The notes under the pieces: generated by a model
The model's input: the letters and a program-made list of their open reading frames with translations, nothing else
Database searches by the model: none
What the model was told of the DNA's origin: nothing
Translations under genes and position numbers: made by a program
Shown: positions 37,241 through 45,753 of the stretch, piece by piece
Layout of the letters: every line of letters begins with the position of its first letter
How positions within the stretch are numbered: position 1 is the stretch's first letter
Assembly (NCBI RefSeq): GCF_019218295.1
Contig: NZ_JAHUZF010000006.1
Coordinates: forward strand, 1,736,001 to 1,800,000
DNA: 64,000 bases
Origin: Maritimibacter sp. DP1N21-5
GTDB lineage: Bacteria > Pseudomonadota > Alphaproteobacteria > Rhodobacterales > Rhodobacteraceae
Reading direction: 5' to 3'

Positions 37241-37364
37241 CTGATGTCTCCTGATATAAATTCCATTTTTCGTATATGTCGGCGCCCGCGACGCCGCAAG
37301 TCGTTTCGGGCTGGTCCCCCTGCCCTGATCCGCTATCCATGGCGCGACAGGAACAGGAGCCGCC

Positions 37365-38237
37365 ATGACCCGCATCGTCGAAAGCCTTGCCGAAATCGCC
37401 GCGCCTTATGACGCGCTCTTTTGCGACCTCTGGGGCTGCGTTCACGATGGGCACTCACCCTTTCCCGAAGCGGTGGCCGCCCTTCAGGCGTTTCGCGCCG
37501 CGGGAAAGCAGGTGATCCTCGTCACCAACGCGCCGCGCCACCGCACAAGCGTCGAGCGGCAACTGGCCAAGATGGGATTGCCGACCGACACCTGGGACGC
37601 CATCGCCACCTCCGGCGACGCGGCGCGCGCGGCAATGTTCACCGGGGCGGTGGGCGAGAAGATCTGGTTCATGGGCGAGCCGCACGACCGGAGTTTCTTC
37701 GACCCATTGAAGATCATCGAAAATCCCGTGGCCGTCCGCGAAGTGCCCCTGGAAGAGGCAGATGGGATCGTCTGTTGCGGACCCTTCGACCCCATGGCGG
37801 ACCCGACCGACCTTCGTCCGGCGCTCCTGCTCGCCAAGGAGAAGGGCCTGCCACTCCTCTGTGCGAACCCCGACATCGTGGTGGACCGGGGCGACACGCG
37901 GGAGTGGTGCGCAGGCGCGGTGGCAGCGCTTTATGCCGGGATGGGGGGCGAGAGCCTTTACTTCGGCAAGCCGCATCCGCCCATCTATGACCTGGCGCGC
38001 CGGCGGCTTGCGGCGCTGGGGACCCTGCCTCCGGACAGCCGGATCCTCGCCGTGGGCGACGGGATCCTGACCGACATCAAGGGGGCCCTGGGCGAGGATA
38101 TCGATTCTCTCTTCATCACCGGGGGGCTTGCGCGGGAGGAGACCGGGACGACGCGGCAGCCCGTGGCAGAAAAGCTCGACGCCTATGTTTCCAAGGAGAT
38201 GATCGCGCCGACCTATGCCATCGGCTATCTGCGATAG
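37365..38237 (+). CDS. TIGR01459 family HAD-type hydrolase
   Basis: 290-aa HAD superfamily (class IIA, NagD-like) phosphatase. Motif I is FCDLWGCVHDG (the second Asp of DxD is replaced by Gly-Cys, as seen in this family), motif II LVTNAPRH, and motif III/IV ILAVGDGILTDIKGALG. Substrate unknown; family is largely alphaproteobacterial. Divergent from the rhodanese gene. Confidence 0.87.
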   Translation: MTRIVESLAEIAAPYDALFCDLWGCVHDGHSPFPEAVAALQAFRAAGKQVILVTNAPRHRTSVERQLAKMGLPTDTWDAIATSGDAARAAMFTGAVGEKIWFMGEPHDRSFFDPLKIIENPVAVREVPLEEADGIVCCGPFDPMADPTDLRPALLLAKEKGLPLLCANPDIVVDRGDTREWCAGAVAALYAGMGGESLYFGKPHPPIYDLARRRLAALGTLPPDSRILAVGDGILTDIKGALGEDIDSLFITGGLAREETGTTRQPVAEKLDAYVSKEMIAPTYAIGYLR

Positions 38238-38250
38238 GACCAATTGCCCC

Positions 38251-38280
38251 TTGATTTCTGCACCTGCAAAGTAATATTAT
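38251..38280 (+). promoter_or_regulatory. candidate sigma-70 promoter for the MaoC gene
   Basis: TTGATT (38251-38256) and TATTAT (38275-38280) with an 18-base spacer, in a local AT-rich segment 62 bases before the ATG at 38342. Confidence 0.4.
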
Positions 38281-38341
38281 TGCGGCAAGGCGACAGGAAA
38301 CCGCAATTTATTACCCACCGGATCGCAGGAGCGAGGAGCCA

Positions 38342-38785
38342 ATGTTGGACAATTTCCCCCGAGGCACGATCTGCATCGAGGATCTTGAGATCGGCATGCA
38401 GCGCCACCTCACCAAGGAGGTGACCGACCGCGACATCGAGCTTTTCGCCGAGGTATCCACCGACCGGAACCCGGTGCATCTGGACGAGGCCTATGCGCAG
38501 GACACGATCTTCGAGGGACGTATCGCCCATGGGATGCTGACCGCGGGGCTGATCTCGGCGGTCATCGGCGAACAGCTTCCGGGACATGGCACGATCTACA
38601 TGGGCCAGAACCTCAAGTTCCTCGCCCCCGTGCGGCCGGGCGACGTGGTGCGCGCGGAAGTGACGGTGATGGAGATCGACCACGCGAAACGCCGGGTGCT
38701 CCTCAAGACGGAATGCCTTGTCGCAGGCAAACCCGTGCTCAAGGGCGAAGCCACCGTGCTCGCCCCGTCCAAGAAATTCGACTGA
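38342..38785 (+). CDS. MaoC family dehydratase
   Basis: 147-aa hot-dog fold enoyl-CoA hydratase-type protein. The hydratase-2 motif is seen as DRNPVHLDEAYAQDTIFEGRIAHGMLTAGL, with catalytic Asp/Asn and His. Members hydrate (R)-specific enoyl-CoA in fatty acid or polyhydroxyalkanoate metabolism. GGAGCGAGGAGCC precedes ATG 38342. Confidence 0.92.
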   Translation: MLDNFPRGTICIEDLEIGMQRHLTKEVTDRDIELFAEVSTDRNPVHLDEAYAQDTIFEGRIAHGMLTAGLISAVIGEQLPGHGTIYMGQNLKFLAPVRPGDVVRAEVTVMEIDHAKRRVLLKTECLVAGKPVLKGEATVLAPSKKFD

Positions 38786-38816
38786 CGTCACGGGTCGGTC
38801 GTGCAATAATCGTGCC

Positions 38817-39149
38817 ATGGTTCGATCCTGGCACAGACTCACGGAACATCAGATCAGGAAGGCGGAGCTGGAAGGACAGTTTCGCGATCTTCCGGGTGCC
38901 GGCAAACCGCTGCCGGCGCATCCGGAGGAAGCGCTCGTCGATACCGGGACCGCCGTCGGCCACCGGATCATGGCCGAGGCCGGCGCCCTGCCCGAAGAGA
39001 TCAAGCTGAAGAAGGCCGTCGACGCGGCCAAGGCAGCGTGGCAGGCGGCAGAGGACCCGGCAGAGAAGGCGCGCCTTATGGCCGTGCTGGCCGAGCTCCA
39101 GATGAAATACGAGATCGCGCGAGAGGCCCGGCGCAAGTTCCTGCGCTAG
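38817..39149 (+). CDS. DUF1992 (DnaJ-homologue subfamily C-like) protein
   Basis: 110 aa, wholly a DUF1992 domain: IRKAELEGQFRDLPGAGKPL near the N-terminus, GHRIMAEAGALPEEIKLKKAVD, and a basic C-terminal helix. Related to the domain in eukaryotic DNAJC28; no J domain here. Function unknown. Starts 31 bases after maoC; its stop overlaps the stop of the convergent FadL-like gene by three bases. Confidence 0.82.
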   Translation: MVRSWHRLTEHQIRKAELEGQFRDLPGAGKPLPAHPEEALVDTGTAVGHRIMAEAGALPEEIKLKKAVDAAKAAWQAAEDPAEKARLMAVLAELQMKYEIAREARRKFLR

Positions 39150-40288
39150 AAGCTGTAGCCGAGCGTCATCTTGACATGCGGCGTTACGCGCCCGTTGTGC
39201 ACCGACATGAGCGGATCGGGGATGACGGCGGTGTCGAGCGACCAGCCATCGCGTTCGTAGCCAATCCCGAAGCCGGGCACCACCGGTGGCAGGTTGAAAG
39301 CAATGTTGTTGGTGAACTGCATCTGGAGCGGACGCCAGACCCCGGCCCTGAGTTTCCAATGGTCCTTCACCGTCGCCTCGGCACCCAGATGAAGGGTGCC
39401 GACCTGCATGGTGGAGGTCCCATAGGTGCCGCGCACAAGCTGGTATCCGGCGGCGAGGCGGAGCCAGTCGGTGGGCGTCGCGGCAACCTCGATCCCGAAC
39501 TTGAAGGGAAGCGAGGTGCGCCCGGTCCCGGTGCGGGTCCCGAGGGCGTCGGTGACGACCGCGTCGTAGAGGATCTCGGCCTGGATATCCTGCACCGTCG
39601 CCGCGATCGTCCAGCGGTCGTTGAACCGGTAACTCGCTCCGAGACCCAGCGTCCAGGCATAGGCGTGATAGCTTTTCACCTCGTAGCCGTTCGAGGTCGC
39701 GTGTACGCCGCAGGAGTTCGTGCGGCAATCAATCCGGTCGAGCGTGACCCCCAGCGCGAAACCGGGTAACGCGTCGTGGCTCATGCCCATGGCGAAGCGC
39801 CAGACCAGCGTCTTGGAGTCGATGTCCCCGTCGTAGGTGCCCGAAATGCCGGGCAGGAGCAGGCGCAGAAAGGCGCTTTGCGCCTCGCCGGCCTTGAATG
39901 GGCCGGAGGACCGGACGTGGACTCGCGTATAGCGCGCGATGCCGAGGGTCGCCTTGAGCCCGCTCTCGCCTGCAAACCAGAGAGGCAGCGTGCCCCCGGC
40001 GAAGTTGAAGGGACGAAGGTTCTGGTTGGCCTGACGGTCGATGGCGAGCATGGGCCGGTCGAGACCGGCGAGGAGCGCGGGGTTGTAGAAGATCGCGGTG
40101 GGATCATCCGCGCTCGCGGTGCCGGTGCCACCCATGCTTGCCGCCCGTGCGCCCAGAACGAGCGTCGTGTCTGTGCCCTCGGACTGAAAGCTGCGGGCCT
40201 GCGCGTGGGCAGGATCAGGCAGAGCCGAGACCAGCGCAGAGATCAGGATGATCAGCGGGGCCAGCGGGCGCCAAGAGATGAATGACAT
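39146..40288 (-). CDS. FadL/OmpP1/TodX-family outer membrane transport protein
   Basis: 380-aa outer membrane beta-barrel for hydrophobic compounds. Signal peptide (ISALVSALPDPAHA region, cleavage about residue 30), family start LVLGARAASMGGTGTASADDPTAIFYNPALLAG and a C-terminal strand ending in Tyr-Ser-Phe, the beta-barrel assembly signal. FadL relatives import long-chain fatty acids or aromatic hydrocarbons. The MaoC, crotonase and acyl-CoA synthetase genes in the window suit a lipid substrate, by inference. Confidence 0.88.
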   Translation of the reverse strand: MSFISWRPLAPLIILISALVSALPDPAHAQARSFQSEGTDTTLVLGARAASMGGTGTASADDPTAIFYNPALLAGLDRPMLAIDRQANQNLRPFNFAGGTLPLWFAGESGLKATLGIARYTRVHVRSSGPFKAGEAQSAFLRLLLPGISGTYDGDIDSKTLVWRFAMGMSHDALPGFALGVTLDRIDCRTNSCGVHATSNGYEVKSYHAYAWTLGLGASYRFNDRWTIAATVQDIQAEILYDAVVTDALGTRTGTGRTSLPFKFGIEVAATPTDWLRLAAGYQLVRGTYGTSTMQVGTLHLGAEATVKDHWKLRAGVWRPLQMQFTNNIAFNLPPVVPGFGIGYERDGWSLDTAVIPDPLMSVHNGRVTPHVKMTLGYSF

Positions 40289-40391
40289 GCAGGACGCCCT
40301 GTTTCAAATGCCGTGCATCATATCGTGCGGGTCGGTCCGGGAAAGCGCGGAGCCTCTTGTCGTGCCTCGTCGCATCCACGATCATGCAGAA

Positions 40392-41519
40392 ATGACACAG
40401 AGTTCCGGCCCCCGCGGCCCCCGCTACACCGATCTTGCCGCCTCGCTTCCCGCGTCGGTCCCTTTCGTCGGGCCCGAGACGCAGGAACGCGAGCGCGGCC
40501 GGCCCTTCCGTGCCCGGCTCGGCGCCAACGAGAGCCTCTTCGGCCCCTCCCCGCACGCCGTGACCGCCATGGCGGAGACGGCGCAGGAGACCTGGAAATA
40601 CGGCGACGCACAGAGCTGGGACCTGCGGGTGGCGCTGGCCGAACGTCTTGGCGTCGGCATGGACAACATCATGGTCGGGGAAGGCATCGACGGGCTTCTG
40701 GGCTATCTCGTGCGGCTGGTGGTCGGGCCGGGGGACCGGGTCGTAACCTCGCTGGGGGCCTATCCGACGTTCAACTACCATGTCGCCGGGTTTGGAGGCG
40801 AGTTGGTCACCGTGCCCTACCGCGACGACCACGAAGACCCCGTCGCGCTGCTGGACAAGGCGCGGGACGTCGGCGCGAAGCTCGTCTATCTCGCGAATCC
40901 GGACAACCCGATGGGCACATGGCACGAGGCCGAGGTGATCCAGCGCATGATCGAGGCAATACCGGAGGGAACGCTTCTGGTGCTTGACGAGGCTTATCTC
41001 GAATTCGCGCCCGAAGGCGTCGCACCGGCTCTCGACGTGACCGACCCGCGCGTGATCCGCATGCGAACGTTTTCCAAGGCCTACGGGCTCGCGGGCGCGC
41101 GGGTGGGCTATGCCATCGGAACCGCCGACCTGATCTCGGCCTTCAACAAGGTGCGCAATCATTTCGGGATGGCGCGGATCAGCCAGGCAGGCGCGCTCGC
41201 CGCGCTTCAGGACGAGGACTATCTCGCCGAAGTGCAGGCCAAGGTGGCCGTCGCGCGCGGACGGATCGCCGAGATCGCGGCCGAGAACGGGCTCAGTTCC
41301 CTCCCCTCGGCCACGAACTTCGTGGCCATCGACTGCGGCGCGGACGGCGACTTCGCGCGACGGGTTCTGGGCGAACTGATCAAGCGCGACGTCTTCGTGC
41401 GGATGCCCTTCGCACCGCCACAGGATCGCTGCATCCGGGTCTCGGTAGGACACCCCGAAGACCTCGACGTATTCGCGAGCGCCTTGCCCGAAGCTGTCGC
41501 TGCTGCCCGTGATGGTTGA
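40392..41519 (+). CDS. pyridoxal phosphate-dependent aminotransferase, HisC-like
   Basis: Class I/II aminotransferase of 375 aa resembling histidinol-phosphate aminotransferase. PLP lysine in MRTFSKAYGLAGARVGYA; LANPDNPMGTW, DEAYLEF and the N-terminal RLGANESLFGPSPHA fit the HisC group. No his genes are adjacent, so it may act on another amino acid. ATG 40392 (MTQSSGPRGPR) by homology. Overlaps the next gene by 8 bases. Confidence 0.85.
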   Translation: MTQSSGPRGPRYTDLAASLPASVPFVGPETQERERGRPFRARLGANESLFGPSPHAVTAMAETAQETWKYGDAQSWDLRVALAERLGVGMDNIMVGEGIDGLLGYLVRLVVGPGDRVVTSLGAYPTFNYHVAGFGGELVTVPYRDDHEDPVALLDKARDVGAKLVYLANPDNPMGTWHEAEVIQRMIEAIPEGTLLVLDEAYLEFAPEGVAPALDVTDPRVIRMRTFSKAYGLAGARVGYAIGTADLISAFNKVRNHFGMARISQAGALAALQDEDYLAEVQAKVAVARGRIAEIAAENGLSSLPSATNFVAIDCGADGDFARRVLGELIKRDVFVRMPFAPPQDRCIRVSVGHPEDLDVFASALPEAVAAARDG

Positions 41520-41934
41520 AAAAGACAAGGCAGACGCGCCTGCACCCGGCAACCCTGTTACCGAATACGCGAAAAGTGCAAGAGCTGCGCGGCACCTGAT
41601 CGTCACCAGCGACTGGGTGGGCAGTTACACCGACCCGATCCGCTTCACCTCGGGCACGCCCATCGACCTGACCGGGCGAGAGGATATCTGGCACGGCCAC
41701 CGCTGGCTCTGGGCCATCGCCGAGGGGCGTGAGGGCTGGGTCCCGGACGGGGTCGTGGCCTTCGTCGATCGCACACCCTATGCGCTCCATGACTATTCAG
41801 CCGCGGAACTGACCTGTTCGGTGGGCGACATGCTGACTGCCATTGAACGGACGCATGGCTGGACCCTGTGCCGCAGCAGCGAAGGCGAGACGGGCTGGGT
41901 GCCGGATGGGCACCTCGAGTTTCCGGAGACCTGA
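41512..41934 (+). CDS. SH3-like domain protein
   Basis: 140 aa with two bacterial SH3-like units, recognisable by the repeated WVPDG: EGREGWVPDGVVAFVD and EGETGWVPDGHLEF. No signal peptide is visible, so likely cytoplasmic. Starts inside the end of the aminotransferase gene (overlap 8 bases), so translationally coupled. Function unknown. Confidence 0.75.
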   Translation: MVEKDKADAPAPGNPVTEYAKSARAARHLIVTSDWVGSYTDPIRFTSGTPIDLTGREDIWHGHRWLWAIAEGREGWVPDGVVAFVDRTPYALHDYSAAELTCSVGDMLTAIERTHGWTLCRSSEGETGWVPDGHLEFPET

Positions 41935-41937
41935 CGG

Positions 41938-43242
41938 CTAGAGCCGATCCCGGATGGAATACCAGAGCATCGCGGCGGCCAGCAGCGGCGTGCGGAGCGC
42001 CGCGCCACCCGGAAAACGCGGAGTCGGCACGCTGGCCATGAGGTCGAAGCGCCCCGCCTGCCCCGCGACCATCTCGGCCATGACCTTGCCCGCCATGGTG
42101 CCGAGCGCGACGCCCTGCCCCGAGTAACCGGAAATGTCGTAGACCTTGGACGACAGCCGCGCCACATGCGGCAGGCGGCTCATCGTGATGCCGAGCGTCC
42201 CGCCCCAGGCGTAGTCGATCCGGGCGTCGCGCAGTTGCGGAAAGATCTCGACCATGGGTTTGCCTGCCTTGGCCGCGATGTCGGCGGGGAACTTGTAGCC
42301 GTAGCTTTCGCCACCTCCGAACAGCATCCGCTTGTCCGCGGAAAGGCGGAAGTAGTTGATGACGAATTTGCTGTCGGCCACGGCATGGTTGCCAGGCAGC
42401 AGTTCGTCCGCGAGCGACCCCAGCGGCTCGGTCGCCACGATGAAATTGTTGATCGGCATGACGCGGGCAGCCGTGCGCGGCTCGGCGTTCCCGAGATAGC
42501 CGTTGGTGGCCCAGAGGACGTGGTCGGCCTTTATCGTCGCGCGGTCGGTCTTCACCGTCACGCGGGGCCCTTCCGTCACGCTCGTCACGCGGCTTGTCTC
42601 GTAGATCCTTGCCCCTGCGGTGAGCGCGCCGCGCGCCAGCCCCAGCGCGTGTTTCAGCGGGTGGATATGGCCCGACGCCATGTCGATGAGCCCGCCGTGA
42701 TAGGCGTCGGAAGCACAAAGCGCGCGCAGCTCCTCACGGCTCAGCGCCCGCATGGAGGTATGGCCATATTCCTCCTGCATCTTGCGGACATAGGCATGGG
42801 TATGATCCACGAAGCCTGGTTTGTGGTCGGCATGGATCACGCCCGGCACCCATTCGGCGCCACCCGCGTGTTCATTGGCCAGCGCGCGGGTCAGGTCGAC
42901 CGCCTCGCAGCCGATGTCCCAGAGCGCCCGCGCCCGTTCTATGCCCACAAGTTTCTCCAGCGCGTCTTGTTCGATCCGTTGACCGACAGAGACCTGTCCG
43001 CCATTGCGCCCCGACGCGCCGAAGCCGACGCGGGACGCCTCAAGAAGGACCACGTTCAATCCGGCTTGCGCCAAATGGAGCGCAGAGGAGAGCCCGGTAA
43101 ACCCGCCGCCGATCACCACGACATCGGCCGAAAGCTCCCCCTCGACCGGGTCCATCTGCGGCAGGAGATCGACCGTCGCCGCATAGTAAGAGGCCGGGTA
43201 TGCACCCGGCCTGTCGTTCGCTGTGAGAATGTCGAGCGCCAT
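41938..43242 (-). CDS. FAD-dependent amine oxidoreductase, PuuB-like
   Basis: 434-aa DAO-family flavoprotein like gamma-glutamylputrescine oxidase. FAD motif VVIGGGFTGLSSALHLAQAG and the second block GFGASGRNGGQVSVGQR, typical of PuuB relatives; C-terminal SGYSGQGVALGTMAGKVMAE. Ends 11 bases after the aminotransferase gene's stop and reads on the same strand, so the two form a unit. Substrate inferred from neighbours: gamma-glutamyl-polyamine or similar amine. Confidence 0.88.
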   Translation of the reverse strand: MALDILTANDRPGAYPASYYAATVDLLPQMDPVEGELSADVVVIGGGFTGLSSALHLAQAGLNVVLLEASRVGFGASGRNGGQVSVGQRIEQDALEKLVGIERARALWDIGCEAVDLTRALANEHAGGAEWVPGVIHADHKPGFVDHTHAYVRKMQEEYGHTSMRALSREELRALCASDAYHGGLIDMASGHIHPLKHALGLARGALTAGARIYETSRVTSVTEGPRVTVKTDRATIKADHVLWATNGYLGNAEPRTAARVMPINNFIVATEPLGSLADELLPGNHAVADSKFVINYFRLSADKRMLFGGGESYGYKFPADIAAKAGKPMVEIFPQLRDARIDYAWGGTLGITMSRLPHVARLSSKVYDISGYSGQGVALGTMAGKVMAEMVAGQAGRFDLMASVPTPRFPGGAALRTPLLAAAMLWYSIRDRL

Positions 43243-43253
43243 CAGTCAGCCAT

Positions 43254-44651
43254 TCAGTCGGCGGTTTCCAGCAGCCCCGCGTTCTTGACGTTCGTGTAGG
43301 CTTCGTCGAGCGACTTCACGGCCCGCTCGAAAAGCACATCCACATCGGATTTCTGCATCACGAGCGGCGGAGCAACGATCATGCGGTCGTAGACATGGCG
43401 CATGATGAGGTTGTTCTTGAAGCACCGCTCGCGGGTCATGAGGCCGACGGTGCCGGGCTTGGACTTGAAGGGCTTACGCGTCGATTTGTCAGCGGTAAGC
43501 GCGAGCGAGGCCATCATCCCGACGAGGGTCGTCTCGCCCACGAAGGGGTGGTCGGCGAGCTGGTGCCACTTCTCGGCGAGATAGGGCCCGACCTCGTTCT
43601 TGACGTGGCCGACGACGTTCTCTTCCTCGATGATGCGCAGATTCTCGAGCGCCACCGCACAGGCCACCGGATGGCCGGAATAGGTGTAACCGTGGTTGAA
43701 GTCGTCGCGCCCGATGACCTCGGCCACTTTGTCCGACACGATCGACGCGCCCAGCGGGATGTAGCCCGAGGTGATACCCTTGGCGACGGTCATGATGTCG
43801 GGCTGGATGTCGTAATACTCGGACCCGAACCATTCGCCGGTGCGGCCAAAGCCGGTGATGACCTCGTCCGCGATAAGGAGGATGTCCCGCTCGTCACAGA
43901 TGCGCTTGATCTCGGGCCAGTAGGTCGAGGGCGGGATGATCACGCCGCCCGCGCCCTGGATGGGCTCCGCGATGAAGGCCGCGACCTTGTCCTCGCCCAA
44001 TTCGTCGATCTTCTGCTCAAGCTCGCGGGCGCGCATGATGCCGAAGTCCTCGGGGCTCATGTCACCGCCTTCGAGATACCAGTAGGGCTGGCCGATGTGG
44101 TGGATGCCGGGGATCGGCAGACCGCCCTGCGAGTGGATCGACGCCATGCCGCCCAGGCTTCCCGACCCCATCGAGGTCCCGTGGTAGGCATTCTTGCGGC
44201 TGATCACGTTGAACTTTTTGGGCTTTCCCAGCGCGGCCCAGTAGGCGCGAACCATGCGCAGGTTGGTGTCGTTCGCCTCGGACCCACCGGATGCGTAGAA
44301 GACGTGGTTCAGGTCACCCGGCGCAAGCTCGGCCAGCTTCTGCGACAAGGCGATCGCGGGCACATGCGAGGACATGAAGAAGGTGTTGTAGTAGGGCAGT
44401 TCCTTCATCTGGCGCGCCGCCACCTCGGCCAGCTCGTCGCGTCCGTAGCCGATGTTCACGCACCAGAGCCCCGCCATCGCGTCGAGGATGCTTTCGCCTT
44501 CGCTGTCGGTCAGCGTCACGCCGTCGGCCCGCGTGATGATCCGCGCGCCGTGCTCGCCCAGCGCCTTGTTGGCCGAAAACGGGTGCATGTGGTGCGCCGC
44601 GTCGATGGCCTGAAGCTCGGCGGTAGGCATGTGATTCGTGATCTTGTTCAT
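43254..44651 (-). CDS. class III omega-aminotransferase (putrescine-pyruvate type)
   Basis: 465-aa PLP enzyme. It closely resembles the omega-aminotransferase of Ruegeria pomeroyi: NHMPTAELQAIDAAHHMHPFS, AMAGLWCVNIGYGRDELAEVA, YASGGSEANDTNLRMVRAYW and LLIADEVITGFGRTG; the PLP lysine is in TVAKGITSGYIP. Such enzymes transfer amino groups from putrescine, GABA or other omega-amines to pyruvate. ATG 44651 follows GGAGGCTCCCT. An operator-like site lies 65 bases upstream. SpuC- or PuuE-type role; the exact donor is not decidable by eye. Confidence 0.9.
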   Translation of the reverse strand: MNKITNHMPTAELQAIDAAHHMHPFSANKALGEHGARIITRADGVTLTDSEGESILDAMAGLWCVNIGYGRDELAEVAARQMKELPYYNTFFMSSHVPAIALSQKLAELAPGDLNHVFYASGGSEANDTNLRMVRAYWAALGKPKKFNVISRKNAYHGTSMGSGSLGGMASIHSQGGLPIPGIHHIGQPYWYLEGGDMSPEDFGIMRARELEQKIDELGEDKVAAFIAEPIQGAGGVIIPPSTYWPEIKRICDERDILLIADEVITGFGRTGEWFGSEYYDIQPDIMTVAKGITSGYIPLGASIVSDKVAEVIGRDDFNHGYTYSGHPVACAVALENLRIIEEENVVGHVKNEVGPYLAEKWHQLADHPFVGETTLVGMMASLALTADKSTRKPFKSKPGTVGLMTRERCFKNNLIMRHVYDRMIVAPPLVMQKSDVDVLFERAVKSLDEAYTNVKNAGLLETAD

Positions 44652-44715
44652 AGGGAGCCTCCCAGAGGGGCGTTTGCGAAGGTGATGCGCCGCCCGGTCG
44701 AATTTGCGCCTCACA

Positions 44716-44727
44716 ATATGATCAAAA
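44716..44727. promoter_or_regulatory. operator-like site, polyamine GntR candidate
   Basis: ATATGATCAAAA, a variant of the TTTTGATCAAAT motif found at 45501, 45678 and 52536. It is upstream of the omega-aminotransferase gene (ATG 44651) and just after the gntR stop. Confidence 0.4.
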
Positions 44728-44769
44728 ATGCGCGTGTCAACGCAAGCTGTCCGGTGTCGCGGCGGAAGC

Positions 44770-45429
44770 TCAGGCGCCAACGGCGGCGAGTGAGGACTGG
44801 ACCTGCCGGATCCCCTGTTCGATATCCGCCCGGATCGCGAGCGCCACGGCATCGGCATCGCCCGCCCGCATCGCGGCCAGCGCTTCCTGATGCTGGTCGG
44901 GCAGATTAGCGGTGCCGGCGCGGCCCAGCATGACGCGCAGCGACGGCCCGGTGCGCAGCCAGAGCATGTTGGAAATCGACATGAGCACCGGCGCGTTCGC
45001 GAGTTCGTAAAGGCGCACATGGAAGTGGCGGTTGCTTTCGAGGTACCCGCGCACATCTCCCTGCGCGATGGCGTCATCCACCTTTGCGTCAAGGCTTTCG
45101 AGCGCCGCGATGCGACCCGCGTCGAGGTTCGGCACTGCGCGGCGGGCAAGCTCCGGCTCTACCGCAAGACGGGCGAAGGCCAGTTCGCCATAGGTCGCGG
45201 CATCCATGTTGGGCACGCTCACCCGGCGGTTGCCCTTGAATTCCAGCGCCCCTTCCGAGGTCAGCCGCCGGATCGCCTCGCGCACCGGGGTCATGCCGAG
45301 GCCCAACAGATCGACGAGGCCCTGTATCGTCACCGGCTGGCCGGGGGCGAGTTCTCCGTTCAGGATCATGTCACGAAGCGCGCGGTAGGCGCGTTCATGG
45401 TCTGGCAGTTTTGACAAGGCGCGGTTCAT
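44770..45429 (-). CDS. GntR-family (FCD domain) transcriptional regulator
   Basis: 219 aa. Winged HTH at about 12-70 (RALRDMILNGELAPGQPVTIQGLVDLLGLGMTPVREAIRRLTSEGALE) and an all-helical FCD ligand domain with the metal-binding histidine region NRHFHVRLYE. Members usually repress neighbouring catabolic genes and respond to a pathway acid. Divergent from potF and upstream of the aminotransferase; palindromes at 45501 and 45678 are likely its sites. Confidence 0.9.
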   Translation of the reverse strand: MNRALSKLPDHERAYRALRDMILNGELAPGQPVTIQGLVDLLGLGMTPVREAIRRLTSEGALEFKGNRRVSVPNMDAATYGELAFARLAVEPELARRAVPNLDAGRIAALESLDAKVDDAIAQGDVRGYLESNRHFHVRLYELANAPVLMSISNMLWLRTGPSLRVMLGRAGTANLPDQHQEALAAMRAGDADAVALAIRADIEQGIRQVQSSLAAVGA

Positions 45430-45500
45430 CAATCACTTTCTCGGCGGACGCCGGAAACGGCAGCCCGGCGACACTCCGGCACAATAAACACCCCGCATCC

Positions 45501-45512
45501 ATTTGATCAAAT
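45501..45512. promoter_or_regulatory. operator palindrome ATTTGATCAAAT
   Basis: Perfect 12-base palindrome 72 bases upstream of the gntR ATG, in the gntR/potF intergenic region. Candidate autoregulatory site. Confidence 0.6.
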
Positions 45513-45677
45513 GCTTTGCGGAACTCTGGGCCGCTGGATTGTCGACATGGTCGCATCGCCCGAAAGTGACCCACTCGGTTGACCCTAGGGAACCGTGCTC
45601 AAAATTGAGGCGTTGCTCAATCAATGGGCCAAATCGACCTGTTCGGAGGGAGATTGCCCATTGCTTGGGTCAGATCG

Positions 45678-45689
45678 TTTTGATCAAAT
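45678..45689. promoter_or_regulatory. operator palindrome TTTTGATCAAAT upstream of potF
   Basis: Core palindrome TTTGATCAAA, 64 bases upstream of the potF ATG. The identical 12-mer recurs only at 52536 in this window as far as I can see. Confidence 0.6.
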
Positions 45690-45753
45690 ACCCCCGACGG
45701 GAGGTGACTCCCGCAATGAAAAGACACGCCTAAGAACCAACAGGAAGGCAAAC

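Larger units (their letters stand above)
45430..45753. other. 324-base gntR-potF intergenic control region
   Basis: No gene seen. It holds the palindromes at 45501-45512 and 45678-45689, and a further inverted repeat ATTGAG-N6-CTCAAT at 45604-45621. A possible promoter for potF is TTGCTT (45661) with TCAAAT (45684) at a 17-base spacer; the second palindrome would overlap its -10 element, as expected for a repressor site. Confidence 0.5.

Noticed and set aside
37254..37277. ATATA-N14-TATAT dyad upstream of the rhodanese gene as a sulfide-responsive BigR/SqrR site
   Set aside because: Arms do not match the ATTC-N8-GAAT pattern I know for SqrR; more simply an AT-rich promoter segment.
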